Source: Tomocerus qinae
Taxonomy: Eukaryota > Arthropoda > Collembola > Entomobryomorpha > Tomoceridae
DNA length: 64,000 nt
Assembly (NCBI GenBank): GCA_020055645.1
Contig: CM034546.1
Coordinates: 83,762,001-83,826,000, forward strand
Reading direction: 5' to 3'
The notes under the pieces were generated by a model. That model had not been told where the DNA came from and made no database searches. It worked only from the letters and a program-made list of their open reading frames with translations. The position numbers and the translations under genes were made by a program. The first letter of the stretch is position 1. Each line of letters starts with the position of its first letter. This document shows, piece after piece, positions 11,548 through 23,576 of the stretch.

Positions 11548-11772
11548 TATTGTATTGTATTGTATTAACTTTATTGTGCTTCTCAGACGAATAAGTCTAT
11601 TACACAAAGTAGATTTACAATGAATAGTATATAATTATTACTAATATAGCAATTGGGTGAACTTATGGCTTTAAATATTTTAGTTTTTAGAACTAGATTT
11701 ATCAAATTTCTTACAAACTAACTACACTATTAGCTAACCTAGGGCCAGTTAGGCGGTTTGGCAAGATTTATA

Positions 11773-14700
11773 TTACTCGTTTAACACAAAAGATCTCAGT
11801 CTTAGAGCTCCTGAGAGAAAATAGTAAATATCGTTGACCTTCCTGCCGTTATTACAATCAAACTCAAATAGAGTATAGAAGTCAGCTTCCTTCAGGTGGT
11901 CAATATTGTATTTACTAAGGAATTTCTCCCTAAGAGGTTTATAGATTAAGCAACTGCAAAACACATGACACCAATTTTCGTTTTCGTTATCATCGTTTCT
12001 ACATAGAGTGCAAGGCTCTTTAAGTGTTAATTTGTATGAGATACCATTCACAATAATTCGATTCGAAAATTTATTTGACAGTCGTAACTGTGCTACCAAG
12101 CGAAGTCTGTCTAGAGGTATGTTTTGTTTTAGATAAGATGCGCCATTTTCATTAAGCTTGAACCTAAAATACAAGGATTGAGACTCCATATAACTGCGAA
12201 TATCATTTTCAAACATAATTTTTTTATAAGATTCTACCATATCTTCAAGGTTGTCCTTTAAAACTACCGCACATTGTGCCTCCCAAACAAAATTATAATT
12301 AATATCCTGTATTTTAGTTCTAAGTTGTGACACCCAATTATAGTTATCTAGCTTGTTATTTTCCATGTCAAGCTGATACAGAGAATTGTACATTATTTTA
12401 GCATAACGATTAACACTCATTTCTAATAGTCTGCACCACATCATAAGCGCTAGTTTGAATATTTGACACGAAATATGGTACCTTCCTGTTTCAAGTCGGG
12501 TAGCATGGCCAGGGGTATTACTAGGAAGTTGTAGCAGTTTTTTCAAAAATCGGAGTTGTGCCGTTTCTAAATTGTTCTCATAACGCAGTCCCCAAACTGC
12601 ACCACAGTACAGCAATGAGGATCTACATATTGAGTCAAAGACGAGAAACCTTGAACTCCATGATTGCATTTTTGATTTTATTAAAATGTCCCACACTGCA
12701 CCAACTTTCATACTTACTTTCTTCAGAAAAAGATTAGCCGTTTTCCTGAATACCCCCGAACTTGAAAAGAGAACACCTAGGTACTCAAATTCAGTTACAA
12801 CTTCCAATTCTATGTTGTTGTAGCTGAATTTACGTTTCCTCTGGACACCCCCTGCTTTTCGAAACTCCATAATTTTAGTTTTTTGGCAGTTTACAGTCAA
12901 CTTTTTACATAAACAATATTTATGTAGAAAATTAAGTTTTAACTGCAGCGAGCGCGCCGAGATTGCAAGAATTATGAGATCGTCTGCAAACATAAGTAGA
13001 TGTAGGCTCTTTCTGTCACCCATTTCCACTTTTGAGAGGCTAGAATCGTTAAACTTCCTTTCAAGGTCGTGGATAAATAGGTTAAAGATAAGGGGCGAGC
13101 ATATCTCGCCTTGAAGACAACCCTGAGTGATTTTAATAGGTTTTGTTTTCCCATCCTTTGCTCTCACAACCATAACAGCCTTACTATAAAGTGAACGGAA
13201 TGTAGATATGATTTTTGAGCTAACTTTTAGGTCCGCAAGGGTTTCCCATAGCAGTGAATGATCCAATGAGTCGAAGCATCTTTCAAAATCTACAAAGGAG
13301 GCAAAAACTTTTGATTTTTTGTAATTTATATTATATTGTAGTAGGCTGTTTAGTGTAAAAACTTGTTCTTCGCAAGAACGTCCCTTTCTGAATCCTGCTT
13401 GAGATTCAGGAAGTACGTTATTAGATTCTGCCCACAATGTTAATCTACTATTTAAAATTGCTGAAAATAGTTTCATTGTGGTGTTTAACAGTGAAATGCC
13501 TCTGTAGTTTTTCGGGTTTGTAGGGTCCCCCTTTTTAAATATTGTAGCTATTTCAATCTCTGACCATTTGATGGGAGTATCTGAATTATTAAATATTTGA
13601 TTAAAGTAAATAACCAAATCTATTTTGACTGAGTTAGGAAGTGCTTTAAGAAATTCATTTATTATTCCATCTGTTCCCGGGGCCTTATTATCTTTAAGTT
13701 TAGAAAGTACGATATCAAGTTCCTCTAGTGTAATTTCTTTATCTAACTCTTCCACTAAGACCTCATTTTCTTGCTGTGTACATATTAGATTATGAATATT
13801 AGAGGGCGACTCTTGAGGCATCACATTGGCATAAAATTCCTCCCATTCCCTTTTCCCGATAGTATTTTTAACCTCTGTCCGTTTTCTAAAAGAGTTAGCT
13901 GTTCTCCAAAATGTTATATTATCCGAGTTATTGCTTAATTTCTTTTGAATGTCTTCATTATAACTAAGCTTCTTTTGTTTGCAAAGATTGTTCAATTGCT
14001 TTTTAAGTAAATGAAGCTTTTCCGCTAAGTGTTTAGGAAAACCCTCACTTCTACACCTACGCCTACACCTGAAAAGATTTTTTTTTAATTCCCGACAATC
14101 CTTGTCAAACCAAGGCTTGTCTTTCTTATGCCTATTGTTATCTTTTGTCCAGATCACCATTCCTGCATTCTCGGCTGCATTCCAGATACCATTAGTTAAC
14201 AATTTGTATTTTTCATTTATGTTTTGGACGCTACTTAAATTTAATTGGCTTAAATTACTTTTGTACCTTAGCTCACTTTCAGCCAACCATCTCAATTTTT
14301 TTACAGATACAGAGTTATTTTTAACTTGACAGGCTACGTGATGTGTACAAATGCGAGCCAGAGAAACTCTACATGGTAAATGGTCTGACATACCAAAGCT
14401 GTCTAGCACTTCCAAATCAATTGCATTATTTGTAACCATTACAGAATTTATACTTATTATGTCAATAACACTATTTCCTCTTTTGTCAACATATGTGTAC
14501 ATACCTTCCGGGTCAGAGTAACTTCTACCATTCAAAACAGTGAATCCATTGCTATCAAGAAATTCCGTAACTATTCTCCCTCTACAGTCAACTTTGCCGT
14601 CCATAGATGATCTCTTTTCTACTAAGTTGGTATTGACGAAAGCTTGCTCACAGCCGAATCCCAGTTTGCCTATTCTTGAGTTCAGATCACCACCAATCAC

Positions 14701-15139
14701 CATCCCCACTCCTGGATAACTGTTTTCAGCATAGTCGCAAACTTCCTGAAGCATATTAATACAGATATTTATATCTTTACATCTATTTAAGTAAATATTT
14801 CCAATAATGATTTCTTTGTTACTACAAACATCGGTTAATAATACAAAAATCCACATGTCACTTATATCAATGATATTTTTAATCTTAAAATTATTATTAT
14901 TTATAAAAATTGCCAAACCGCCACTTGCTCTACCCATTTGTTTATCTTTTTTAGCTGGACTTAAAATACTTACAAAATTATTTAATGGAGGAGCCAGAGT
15001 TATTTCCGACGAGGAGACGAGCCATGTTTCTGTAAGACAGATGATATCACTTTTGGAAATTGATTCTTTTTCAATTGCATCTAAGTTAACAAACTTTCCA
15101 AAGCCTTGGGAGTTCCAAAAAATTATATTATAATCATCA
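11773..15139 (-). CDS. LINE ORF2: APE endonuclease plus reverse transcriptase
   Basis: The first in-frame ATG is at 14937 (1054 aa), but endonuclease similarity starts upstream at about 15139 (FWNSQGF, then DIICLTETWL). The true N-terminus is therefore non-ATG or reached by frameshift or reinitiation from ORF1, whose stop lies nearby. Seen in order from the ATG: EN motifs GGDLNSR and SDHLPC, RT motifs KDNKAPGTDGI, FVDFERCFDSLDH, QGEICSPLIFNLF and the catalytic FADD (LLMFADDLIILA), a thumb region, and a C-terminal C-x2-C...H-x4-C zinc-knuckle-like cluster. There are no internal stops. It nicks target DNA and reverse-transcribes the element RNA. Confidence 0.92.
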
Positions 15140-15149
15140 AAATGCTTTT

Positions 15150-16076
15150 TTATAGAATTATTACTTTGATACTTTTTATGAATTTTATACGGGTAGGAGG
15201 TATAGGAAGGGATTGTAGATTGGTGGGTGTGACATCAGGCGGTATCCCCGTTATTGACTCCTTTTCTATGTGGCTGCACAATGTTATCCAATGTATCGAG
15301 TACGAACAGCTGATCCTCGATATATAACCTGTTTCCACTAAGATTTGCTCTTTTCCCTTCTGCTTTAGCTTTTTCATTTCTCCTAGTAGTAGATTCCTTC
15401 TTCTTTCGCCTTCTTTCGTCAGATCGTCGTTAATAAAAACCTTCGATCCAATGGCTCTTTTCTCGTTGAAGGATTTTAGGTTTTTAGAGTTCCTCAACAC
15501 TTCTTGCTTGTGGGAGACGAGTTCAAAAGTAATGAGAGTTCTTGGAGATCCGGATTTATTTGGTTTCAACTTCACTACAGTGTCAATTGAGACCGAGATT
15601 GCCATTACTTTAGTAAAAAAGTCAGTCATTGCATCTTTGTTGGATCTAAAACTGGATTTTGACAAATCAAGACCGGTTATTATTAAATTTTTCCTCTTCA
15701 TCTGTGCACTCAACCAATCGTTTTGACCTTTGAGATATTCGATTTCCAGTTTTTGATCGTTCACTTGATTTTGAAGAAAGCCCATATCCGTCTCTATTTT
15801 GTGGTTTTGATTAGTAAGAGTGTTAACGGAATTAATTACTGTGTCGAATTTGGCGATCATGGTATTCAGAGGTGAAAATAGTGATGACATGACATCCTTG
15901 AAGATTCCCACAGTTAAGTTATCCTTTTCGTTTTGTTGAATTGGAGGAAGCTGAAATTCGGGTATAGATCTGGTTTCCAATCCTGAAGCCATACGACTTC
16001 TCTTGTATCCAACTTTATTTGTGCCCGAAAGATCCATTTCCATTTGAGTTCCCTCCTGTATGACTTTTCCCTCCAT
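15150..16076 (-). CDS. LINE ORF1 protein (coiled coil plus RRM-like)
   Basis: 308 aa starting at the ATG at 16076. In order: an N-terminal basic and polar tail (1-60), a heptad-rich coiled coil with a Q-N-x-V run (about 75-125), the RKNLIITGL strand (about 129-137) that opens the RRM-like domain of L1/CR1-type ORF1 proteins, and a conserved C-terminal block with KVFINDDLTKEGERRRNLLL. Proteins of this type bind the element RNA as chaperones. The reading frame is complete. The last codons overlap the ORF2 frame in a different phase, and an A-rich stretch (CTATAAAAAAGC) sits at the overlap. Confidence 0.85.
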   Translation of the reverse strand: MEGKVIQEGTQMEMDLSGTNKVGYKRSRMASGLETRSIPEFQLPPIQQNEKDNLTVGIFKDVMSSLFSPLNTMIAKFDTVINSVNTLTNQNHKIETDMGFLQNQVNDQKLEIEYLKGQNDWLSAQMKRKNLIITGLDLSKSSFRSNKDAMTDFFTKVMAISVSIDTVVKLKPNKSGSPRTLITFELVSHKQEVLRNSKNLKSFNEKRAIGSKVFINDDLTKEGERRRNLLLGEMKKLKQKGKEQILVETGYISRISCSYSIHWITLCSHIEKESITGIPPDVTPTNLQSLPIPPTRIKFIKSIKVIIL

Positions 16077-16377
16077 ATCGGTGTTGCCAAATGAGTATAG
16101 GAAATAGCTTGCTTTCGTCTTAACTTTAGCCTTCTTCTCACGTTAATACTGAGTGAGCTGAGTAGCACGTTTTGAATATCTTCAAAAATTTGTAGTTTTG
16201 AGCACTTCCCAGACCGAATTTCGACTTAATAGATGGTGAGGGGAGAAAGGAGGTGGTGAATGTAAAAGATTCGGTTAAAAATAATTGCTAAAATGATCAA
16301 ATTTAAATTAGTTAAAAAAAAACTTCAGCGCTGTTACAAAAACATGTCCTCCTCCACCGCTGCCAACTCTAGCTCCC

Positions 16378-16830
16378 CCAACTATTAGGATTATTGGACT
16401 AGGTTTCTTAACATAGGTAGGACAAAATATCATAAATTTAGTTTTGCTAGCATTTAATTCTAGTCCGTTTATTTTACCCCATTGTATTATCTCCACAAAA
16501 GCTTCCGCTTCCTTGATATTTAAGATTGATGAGATTTAAGTACAAGGCCACGTACATTTACAGAAAATTGGCACATTGGGCAGATCGTTAATATATATAA
16601 AAGGCCTGAGAGGCAACTTCCTTGGGGTGTCCCCCTTGGTAGGGTTTGGCTCTCAGAAATTGTTTCAGAAAATTTATCTTCTAATTTCACTTTGATGCTT
16701 CTGTCAGTCAGGTATGATAAAATCACTTTTTGCAAGTTCCCGTCTATTCCAACACTTTCTAATTTCTCTCCAAAGTTTTGTTTAAAAATCGAATCGAATG
16801 CACGCTTATAATCCAGTTATGGGTCATCAT
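16378..16830 (-). pseudogene. LINE A, RT portion (5'-truncated, decayed)
   Basis: Minus-strand RT fragments: LDYKRAFDS, then VILSYLTDRSIKVKL, TLPRGTPQGSCLSGLLYI, and after a small deletion near 16540 INGLELNASKTKFMIF. It continues in frame into 10629-11547 once the younger LINE is removed. The YADD-box segment is missing, so it is non-functional. Confidence 0.8.
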
Positions 16831-17120
16831 TGTGACCTTTTGTGACTGTCCACAGCCTGAACTACAACAGCTACAGAGTCAAGTAAGAGCTCGTTGTAAA
16901 TGGCAGATAAAAACTTGAGTGATGAAGGTCCGCTGTGTTTAATATCTGTACCCTTATTCCCATTTTATTACTAAAATTAAAAATGCCAACTTGTGGACCT
17001 CTATCACCCAAGTTATTTAATTGGCTTTTCAACGATGTATTTTTCAACTCTGTAACTGTTGTAGAACGGCTGGATTTTAGAATCAAAGTTGTCAAGTCTT
17101 CCATGTATGGATATTTTAGC
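16831..17120. other. Unassigned link between two LINE fragments
   Basis: A 77-aa minus ORF (16871-17104) is present, but I see no RT or other family motif in it. It is probably decayed LINE sequence. Confidence 0.3.
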
Positions 17121-17452
17121 TAAGGATCCCACCTTAACATTTTTGTTTTAGCGACATTTAACGCAAGTCTGTTTACATTCATCCAGTTTATTAAATTGTC
17201 TAAATCCTCAGATAACTTAGTAAGCAAATGTTCATTATTGCCAGGGTGACCAGATATTATCGTCTGCAAATTGAATTGCTACACTATTTTTAATACTTAG
17301 GGGCAAATCATTGAGTAGTAAAGAGAACATCAAACTACCAAGTACGGAGCCTTGGGGCACTCCAAGATGTACTTGTTTAATGTCAGATACACTGTTATTT
17401 ACACGTACATATTGATTTCGATTAGTTAAGTATGATTTAAACCATTTAAAAT

Positions 17453-18353
17453 GGGAAAATAGGAATTTGTATGGCACACACATGACTTTTGTATGGGAGA
17501 GCTAAAAATAGATAGTGTGACTTTGTATGGAAGTTTATGACTTTGTATGGCGGTTTATGACTTTATATGGAACTTTATGACTTTGTATGGTAAGTTAATT
17601 TACCATTATAGGTATGTAATGCTACCTTTTTATTTGATTTTAAAATGCAATGTAGGCAATTATAACGCAAGGTCAATGTCAGTTAGGATTTTTACAGGAA
17701 CCTTAAGTTAAGCAAATTTTGTAATTAAATGTTTGTTTGAACTTCCAGGATAGTAAATCTTCAGAGTTAATGTCAATTTCAGTCCATGTCTGCTGCACCC
17801 TTGCCTTTTTTGTTTCGTTTTCTTTATTTTCAACTTCACTATCATCAGTGTCACTGTCACTGTCCGTTTTGTATTGCAAACTTACAAATTTTCTTGACCC
17901 GGCCATTGTACGTCTTGTGTTCACTCAGATGCAATTTGTAACGAAATAAAGCAAACACGAAGGCAGCCGAGCAGAAATATACTGATTGGAAAAATTCTGA
18001 TAACATGCTAATTGGGAGATAACGTCAGAGCTAATAAGAGTATTGACTTCCCTTCACTTTATCCACATAGCTAACTATATCCATGCTTTATGCTTGGATT
18101 TGCAGTTTCTACCTGGGTATTATCATTCTACTATATTTATATTCTTAGACTAAAATAAATTTACCAACCTGTGGTGATATATATCGTGCATCGGTATACT
18201 ATGCATGTTTATATAAAACTATCACCATACATAGTAATTATTTCCATACAAAGTCATTAGGTAAGTCATAACATACCATACAAAGTCACACTAAATGTCA
18301 AAAAATCCTCCATACAAAAGTCATGTGTGTGCCATACAAATTAATTGGCACCC
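17453..18353. mobile_element. Foldback family CATACAAAGTCA, copy 1
   Basis: About 900 bp. The ends are GGGAAAATAGGAATTTGTATGG and the partly complementary CCATACAAATTAATTGGCACCC. The arms are built of TATGACTTTGTATGG units on the left and CCATACAAAGTCA on the right. ATTTAAAAT flanks both sides (17444-17452; 18354-18362), a 9-10 bp target duplication. It is inserted in LINE B ORF2. It is non-coding apart from short ORFs in the core. Copy 2 is at 52273-53021. Confidence 0.85.
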
Positions 18354-18410
18354 ATTTAAAATCTATACCATACCAAGATATTTTCGTTTCTAAAACATCT
18401 CTGGTCACCT

Positions 18411-19135
18411 GGAAGAACCCCTAATTGTCAACACCTTTTTGCCAACCCTCTTTTGTCAACAACATTTTTTTCGGTTTTTTTGTCAACACCTTTCTGTCAA
18501 CACCAAGACTCTTTTTGTCAACACGTTATAAGGAAATGTACGCCTTATAAATGTGGGCAGTTTACGTTATACAGTTCATGTAAGATATTGTGTTTTGTTG
18601 TAGCATTCCTCTCCTAATCTAAGTTACTGCCTGGGTTGATTACTATTTTATGCATTATCAGATATTTAAATTGCTGGTAATGATTGCAAGGGGGAATAGG
18701 AGGTAAATCTCTGACTCTGAAATTTATTTGTTCTTGTCTCTTCAAGCTGTGCACTACACAATAATACATAAGGAAAAAATTGCTTCGTATTTATGTTTTT
18801 CTTTATTTACTTCCGAAACGAAGAATAAAGTGATCCAAACACTGGCCAGAAACGGTTATATTTATAGTCTAAGAACTCAAAGACCAGAAAAAAGTACTGG
18901 TTATGTACAGAAAGGGATATATGTAGTGCAGTAGTGGTAAAAGAAAACGGAGAGTTTGCTGAAGGAGTAAAAGTTGGGTAGATGGAAGGAATTCTTAGGC
19001 AATGCAATTAGTGCAATGAATAAAAATTTCTGTTGGCAAAAAAGGAAAAGTGGTGTTGACAAAAAGGAAAAGCGTGTTGACAAAAAGTACTTTTGATGTG
19101 TTGGGATTTTAGTGTTGACAATTAGGGGGTGAATC
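18411..19135. mobile_element. Foldback family GTTGACAA, copy 2
   Basis: 725 bp. The tips carry CCCCTAATTGTCAACACC and GTGTTGACAATTAGGGG. The arms are made of TTTTTGTCAACACC-type units. GGTCACCT is duplicated on both sides (18403-18410; 19136-19143), and its excision restores the LINE B frame, which fixes the 8-bp duplication well. The core is unrelated to copy 1 beyond the arms. Confidence 0.85.
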
Positions 19136-20212
19136 GGTCACCTTATCAAAAGCGTCTAGTCAAAGAATTATGCTCACATGACCTTTTACTGCATTCTTAA
19201 AAAGCATATCTGTAAATGCTAATTGTGCATATAGAGTTGAATGATAGTTTCGAAACCCAAACTGAGTGTTACATAGAATATATTCTCTTCCACATAATCG
19301 ATAATGACTTACTTCAGTTGGATTCTCGATTTTTTTTACAGGGACAATTTTGGAGATTTTCAGGCTATCGCATAAAAACTTCTCTCCAACACTTTGATTC
19401 ACTATTTCAAGTATTTCATACGATATACTAGTGTTATCCATTAAAAAGTTAAAATATATAGGCGAAAGCCCTAAAAAGTCCGCAGAACGTGAATTTTTCT
19501 TTTTTACCATTTTCAATGATTTGATAACTTCCGAATGCGCAAATCTAGTCAACTCAAAACTAGTGGTCACCTCACTTAACTCCGCTGGCCGAATCGGTAG
19601 TAAAATATTTTCCGTGCAATCGGCACATGTCAACAAAATATTCGTTTATATAATTAGCATTGATTTCTATTTCCTCGTGACATTTCTGTTTTCTGACTGC
19701 AATAACATTCCGTAACGCAGCATGTACACCTAATTTCTGAATTTTCTGAAATATACTTCCTAGTATCGAATTTTATTGCTTTCGTAAGTAACTTATTAAT
19801 ACTATTTAGCTCAATTTTATTATTGCTTGTAGGATTCTTTTTTAGCTTTTTATTCATTAATATTCCGGCTCCTCTTTAGTTCCTGTGTACCAATAGATAA
19901 AAACTTTTTTCTTGAATTATTATTAATAGAGATGTTCTTATAAGGTGCATATAAATCTTATGCAATAAAAATGATATTGCCGAATTGCGTTACTCTATCT
20001 TCCATATTTATACCAACATTTACCAAATTTTCCATATTTTTACTTATAAACTCATTAACCATCATCATGTTTTTATTTGGTACCCACAATATATAAACAT
20101 GCGTTACATAATAATTTTTTAGAAGTCTAGAAAGAAGCCTAAATTTTTTTTAGTCCGTGGAAAAACCTCGGTAACCACTGCCACTACGAAATTAACGAAA
20201 AATACAGAAAAA

Positions 20213-21390
20213 TGAGAGAAAGAAGAGAGAAAAGAAAGGAATAAAGGGAGAAAAAAGAGAAAAACAGGGTGAAAGGCGAGAAAAACAGAGTGAAAAGGGA
20301 GAAAGGCGAGAAAAACAGGGTGAAAAGGGAAAAAGGCGAGAACAACAGGGTGAAAAGAGAGAAAGGCAAAAATGAGGGTGAAAAGGGAGAAAGGCGAGAG
20401 AAACAGGGTGAAAAGAGAGAAAGGCAAAAATCAGGGTGAAAAGGGAGAAAGGAAAAAACAGGGTGAAAAGAGAGAAAGGAAAAAACAGGGTGAAAAGAGA
20501 GAAAGGCGAGAGAAACAGGGTGAAAAGAGAGAAAGGAAAAAAACAGGGTGAAAAGAGAGAAAGGAAAAAAACAGGGTGAAAAGAGAGAAAGGAAAAAAAC
20601 AGGGTGAAAAGAGAGAAAGGCAAAAAACAGGGTGAAAAGAGAGAAATACAAAAAACAGGTTGAAAAGAGAGAAATACAAAAAACAGGTTGAAAAGAGAGA
20701 AAGGCAAAATACAGGGTGAAAAGAGAGAAAGGCAAAATACAGGGTGAAAAGAGAGAAAGGCAAAATACAGGGTGAAAAGAGAGAAAGGCAAAATACAGGG
20801 TGAAAAGAGAGAAAGGCAAAATACAGGGTGAAAAGAGAGAAAGGCAAAATACAGGGTGAAAAGAGAGAAAGGCAAAATACAGGGTGAAAAGAGAGAAAGG
20901 CAAAATACAGGGTGAAAAGAGAGAAAGGCAAAATACAGGGTGAAAAGAGAGAAAGGCAAAATACAGGGTGAAAAGAGAGAAAGGCAAAATACAGGGTGAA
21001 AAGAGAGAAAGGCAAAATACAGGGTGAAAAGAGAGAAAGGCAAAATACAGGGTGAAAAGAGAGAAAGGCAAAATACAGGGTGAAAAGAGAGAAAGGCAAA
21101 ATACAGGGTGAAAAGAGAGAAAGGCAAAAATGAGGGTGAAAAGAGAGAAAGGCAAAATACAGGGTGAAAAGAGAGAAAGGCAAAATACAGGGTGAAAAGA
21201 GAGAAAGGCAAAATACAGGGCGAAAAGAGAGAAAGGCAAAATACAGGGTGAAAAGAGAGAAAGGCAAAATACAGGGTGAAAAGAGAGAAAGGCAAAATAC
21301 AGGGTGAAAAGAGAGAAAGGCAAAATACAGGGTGAAAAGAGAGAAAGGCAAAATACTGGGTGAAAAGAGAGAAAGGCGAGAGAAACAAAG
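20213..21390. repeat. 28-bp minisatellite, about 40 units
   Basis: The unit is GAAAGGCAAAATACAGGGTG followed by AAAAGAGA. The units at 20700-21360 are nearly identical; the left part (20213-20700) varies (GGCGAGAAAAACAGG, GGAAAAAACAGG). Because 28 is not a multiple of 3, all three minus frames read the same Phe/Leu/Ser/Pro-rich repeat, giving the spurious ORFs of 306-435 aa. It is purine-only on the plus strand except for the C and T of the unit. Confidence 0.95.
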
Positions 21391-21490
21391 TGAAAAGGAA
21401 GAAAAGCAGAAAAAAGAGAGGAGGAAGATTTTCGAGTAATATCAATACCAAGGCTGTATTTAGACGGTACTGGGGGAAGAAATCCCCTCT

Positions 21491-21640
21491 AAAATCCAAG
21501 AAAACGAAACCTGCTCGGATTCGGATATATACCCTTTCGGGCGCTTTCGGATTCGGCTAAATACCATTCGGCGGTCGCATATGTACCTTTCGGAGGTCGG
21601 CTATCTACCATTTGGCGATTGGATATGTAACCTAACCCAT
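21491..21640. repeat. Short degenerate repeats TTCGGATATATACC
   Basis: Loose 20-30 bp units of the form (TTTCGG)(A/G)(GGTCGG)CTATATACC. They resemble in style, not sequence, the arms of the 8 kb foldback. No inverted partner is found in the window. Confidence 0.4.
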
Positions 21641-22097
21641 AGAAACAGGCTGCAAAGTATGATGATAATATAGACAGAGATATATAGGTTAGCAAGCACA
21701 GCACACTATATACTGCCTGATGGTACTAAGATGTTTCAAAATAAGAACCAGATGTTTGAGGAAGTCGGCTCATCCCTTCTACCCGACAACCGACGGCACA
21801 GCACCCGACAACCGACACCACCCTACCCGACAACCAAAGCCACCGTACCCGATACCCGACGCCCCAGGACCCGACACTCGACGACACCCCACCCGACAAC
21901 AGACACCACTGGACCCGACAACCAAAACCACCCCACCCGACTACCGACGCCACCGGACCCGACAATTGAATTTACAAAAAAATTTAAAAATAACTCCATA
22001 TTTCGGAATCTGAAAATCTTAGGGCAGATTACTATAGTTAATTTTTTTATGATTGAGAAATGTATTAGGTTCTATGCATTGCATATTACAAGCTGAG

Positions 22098-22597
22098 TGG
22101 GTTGGATTGGACATAACAGTGCGCATAAGTTAGTCCCACAAGTACTTCGTATCTCAGAATATTTAGACGGGACCCCCCAATGTTTCATCGATCTTTACCG
22201 GACATGATCTGGAGGTCACGTTCCCACCTCAGCACCCCCGGGGGGGGGGGTCTGGGGCAAAATGAGATTTCACCGGTTTTCACTAGATATCGACCCCCTG
22301 AACAAAACCCTATCCACCCCAACCCCTCAAACCTCAACAAAGGTAGGGTAGGGTAAAGGTCCATTGAGCCATTTGCAATGATATACATGCAGAATTGGCA
22401 CTATTTTTAAGGTACCCTTCTTGGGGATTGGGGTGGGTGGGGTTTTGTTCAGGTGGTTGAGGTGGGAACGTGACCTCCAGATCATGTCCGGTAAAGATTC
22501 GATGAAACATTGGGGGGTTTCGTCTAAATATTCTGAGATACGAAGTACTTGTGAGAATTTAACTTTTACGCACCGTTATGTCCAATCCAACCCATGA
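22098..22597. mobile_element. Hairpin element TGGGTTGGATTGGACATAAC
   Basis: About 500 bp. GGTTGGATTGGACATAAC pairs with GTTATGTCCAATCCAACC; the arms extend for about 150 bp through TCCGGTAAAGAT and GGAGGTCACGTTCCCACCTC. A single-arm relative lies at 26108-26200. It is nested in the 21767-26542 element. Confidence 0.8.
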
Positions 22598-22705
22598 ATA
22601 CCCTTTTTCATACGATTATCAACCCTTTCAGATAATTTAAAAAAAATAATCATTAATAAAAAAATGAGCTATATAATTGTTTGTTTCTTTTATTCAAGTA
22701 GGCTC

Positions 22706-22902
22706 TCCACGCACGCCTGCATAGCAACCACGATCATTAAACTGCAAGTTAAAAAATGTTTTACATAAGGCTTTATTCCTTCCGAAGGATAAGGCCGATT
22801 TTTATGGGACTTCCTTTTGGAATCCTGGACTATCGAGGAACACACGACGGTTCCTGGATCTTTGATATCATTGGGCCCGTGTAGTTGCTATGCAGGCGTG
22901 GA
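22706..22902. repeat. Short inverted repeat CACGCCTGCATAGCAAC
   Basis: CCACGCACGCCTGCATAGCAAC on the left pairs with GTTGCTATGCAGGCGTGG on the right around a core of about 150 bp. Probably a MITE. Confidence 0.6.
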
Positions 22903-23576
22903 AAACCCCCTTAACCATTTCTTTTATTAAACCAATTTTTATTTATTTTATTTATTACTATTTTGATGCAAATAAATCACAAGTAAAATTTGCTGTTGTA
23001 AATTTATGTAATCGTATTTTAATTACATTTATTTATTTAACCAACTGATTTCATCTTTCATTGCCACGTCGCTATCGTTTTATGTCATATTCCTGAACTT
23101 TATTTTTTGACATCATCCGATAACATTGGAGACTTCAATGTCCAAATTTAAAAACGGAAACAATTGTTTTAGGAAGATTCATTAGAATACATATCATAAT
23201 ATGTTAACTAAGTTAGATAATTGATTAATTAGTGTCATGCTAGACTTTATCGTTCGCGAGAGAAAAAAGTGTGAAAATGTCTAAATAGTTATTGTATCAT
23301 ATATATAATGTATCAATGACTGGTAAATATCAAACAATTTAAACAATTATCCAACAAAACTTTAGGAATATTTTTTCACTACTGTTGACTAAAAGTTATT
23401 GTAAATAAAGTTTAGGAGCATACCATTTGACATTTAATTGAACCAATGGTTCTTTTATTTATAGCTTTTGTTACTACAAGTGCATTTCAAAACTAGAATT
23501 AGAATGAATTAATTTCTAGTCTAACGATAAAAAAGAAAAATTATTTTAATAAATATTTTCAACTTTCAACATAATA

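Larger units (their letters stand above)
11548..16377 (-). mobile_element. Full-length non-LTR retrotransposon (CR1/I-type LINE)
   Basis: 4830 bp in minus orientation. CCAACTATTAGGATTATTG is repeated exactly at both sides (11529-11547; 16378-16396), a 19-bp target duplication. The 5' UTR is 16077-16377, followed by ORF1, ORF2 and a 0.2 kb 3' UTR that ends in an (ATACA)n microsatellite tail (11548-11566). It lands inside LINE A ORF2. Both ORFs are intact, which suggests a recent and possibly active copy. The clade is not resolved by eye. Confidence 0.92.
17121..20120 (-). pseudogene. LINE B, decayed ORF2 interrupted by two foldbacks
   Basis: A second old Jockey-like ORF2 on the minus strand. 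From 5' to 3': a linker after endonuclease (20115-19640), an RT palm with KMVKKKNSRSADFLGLSP and TQFGFRNYHST (19636-19160), a TGA stop before LDAFDKV, a short piece at 18402-18363, then FKSYLTNR, LGVPQGSVLGS and QFADDN (17452-17240), and INWMNVNRLALNVAKTKM (to 17121). Removing the foldbacks at 18411-19135 and 17453-18353 with one copy of each target duplication restores the frame exactly. Stops and a frameshift after FADD show decay. Confidence 0.85.

Noticed and set aside
14102..15726. Plus-strand ORFs across the LINE
   Set aside because: They are antisense shadows of ORF1 and ORF2.
20184..21499. Large Phe/Ser/Leu/Pro-rich ORFs (306-435 aa) in all minus frames
   Set aside because: They are translations of a stop-free 28-bp tandem repeat, with no non-repetitive coding part.
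21726..22096. Pro/Thr/Arg-rich and Gly/Val/Ser-rich ORFs, also at 26294-26628
   Set aside because: They are translations of the CCGACAACCGACACC repeat in the two arms of the 4.8 kb foldback.
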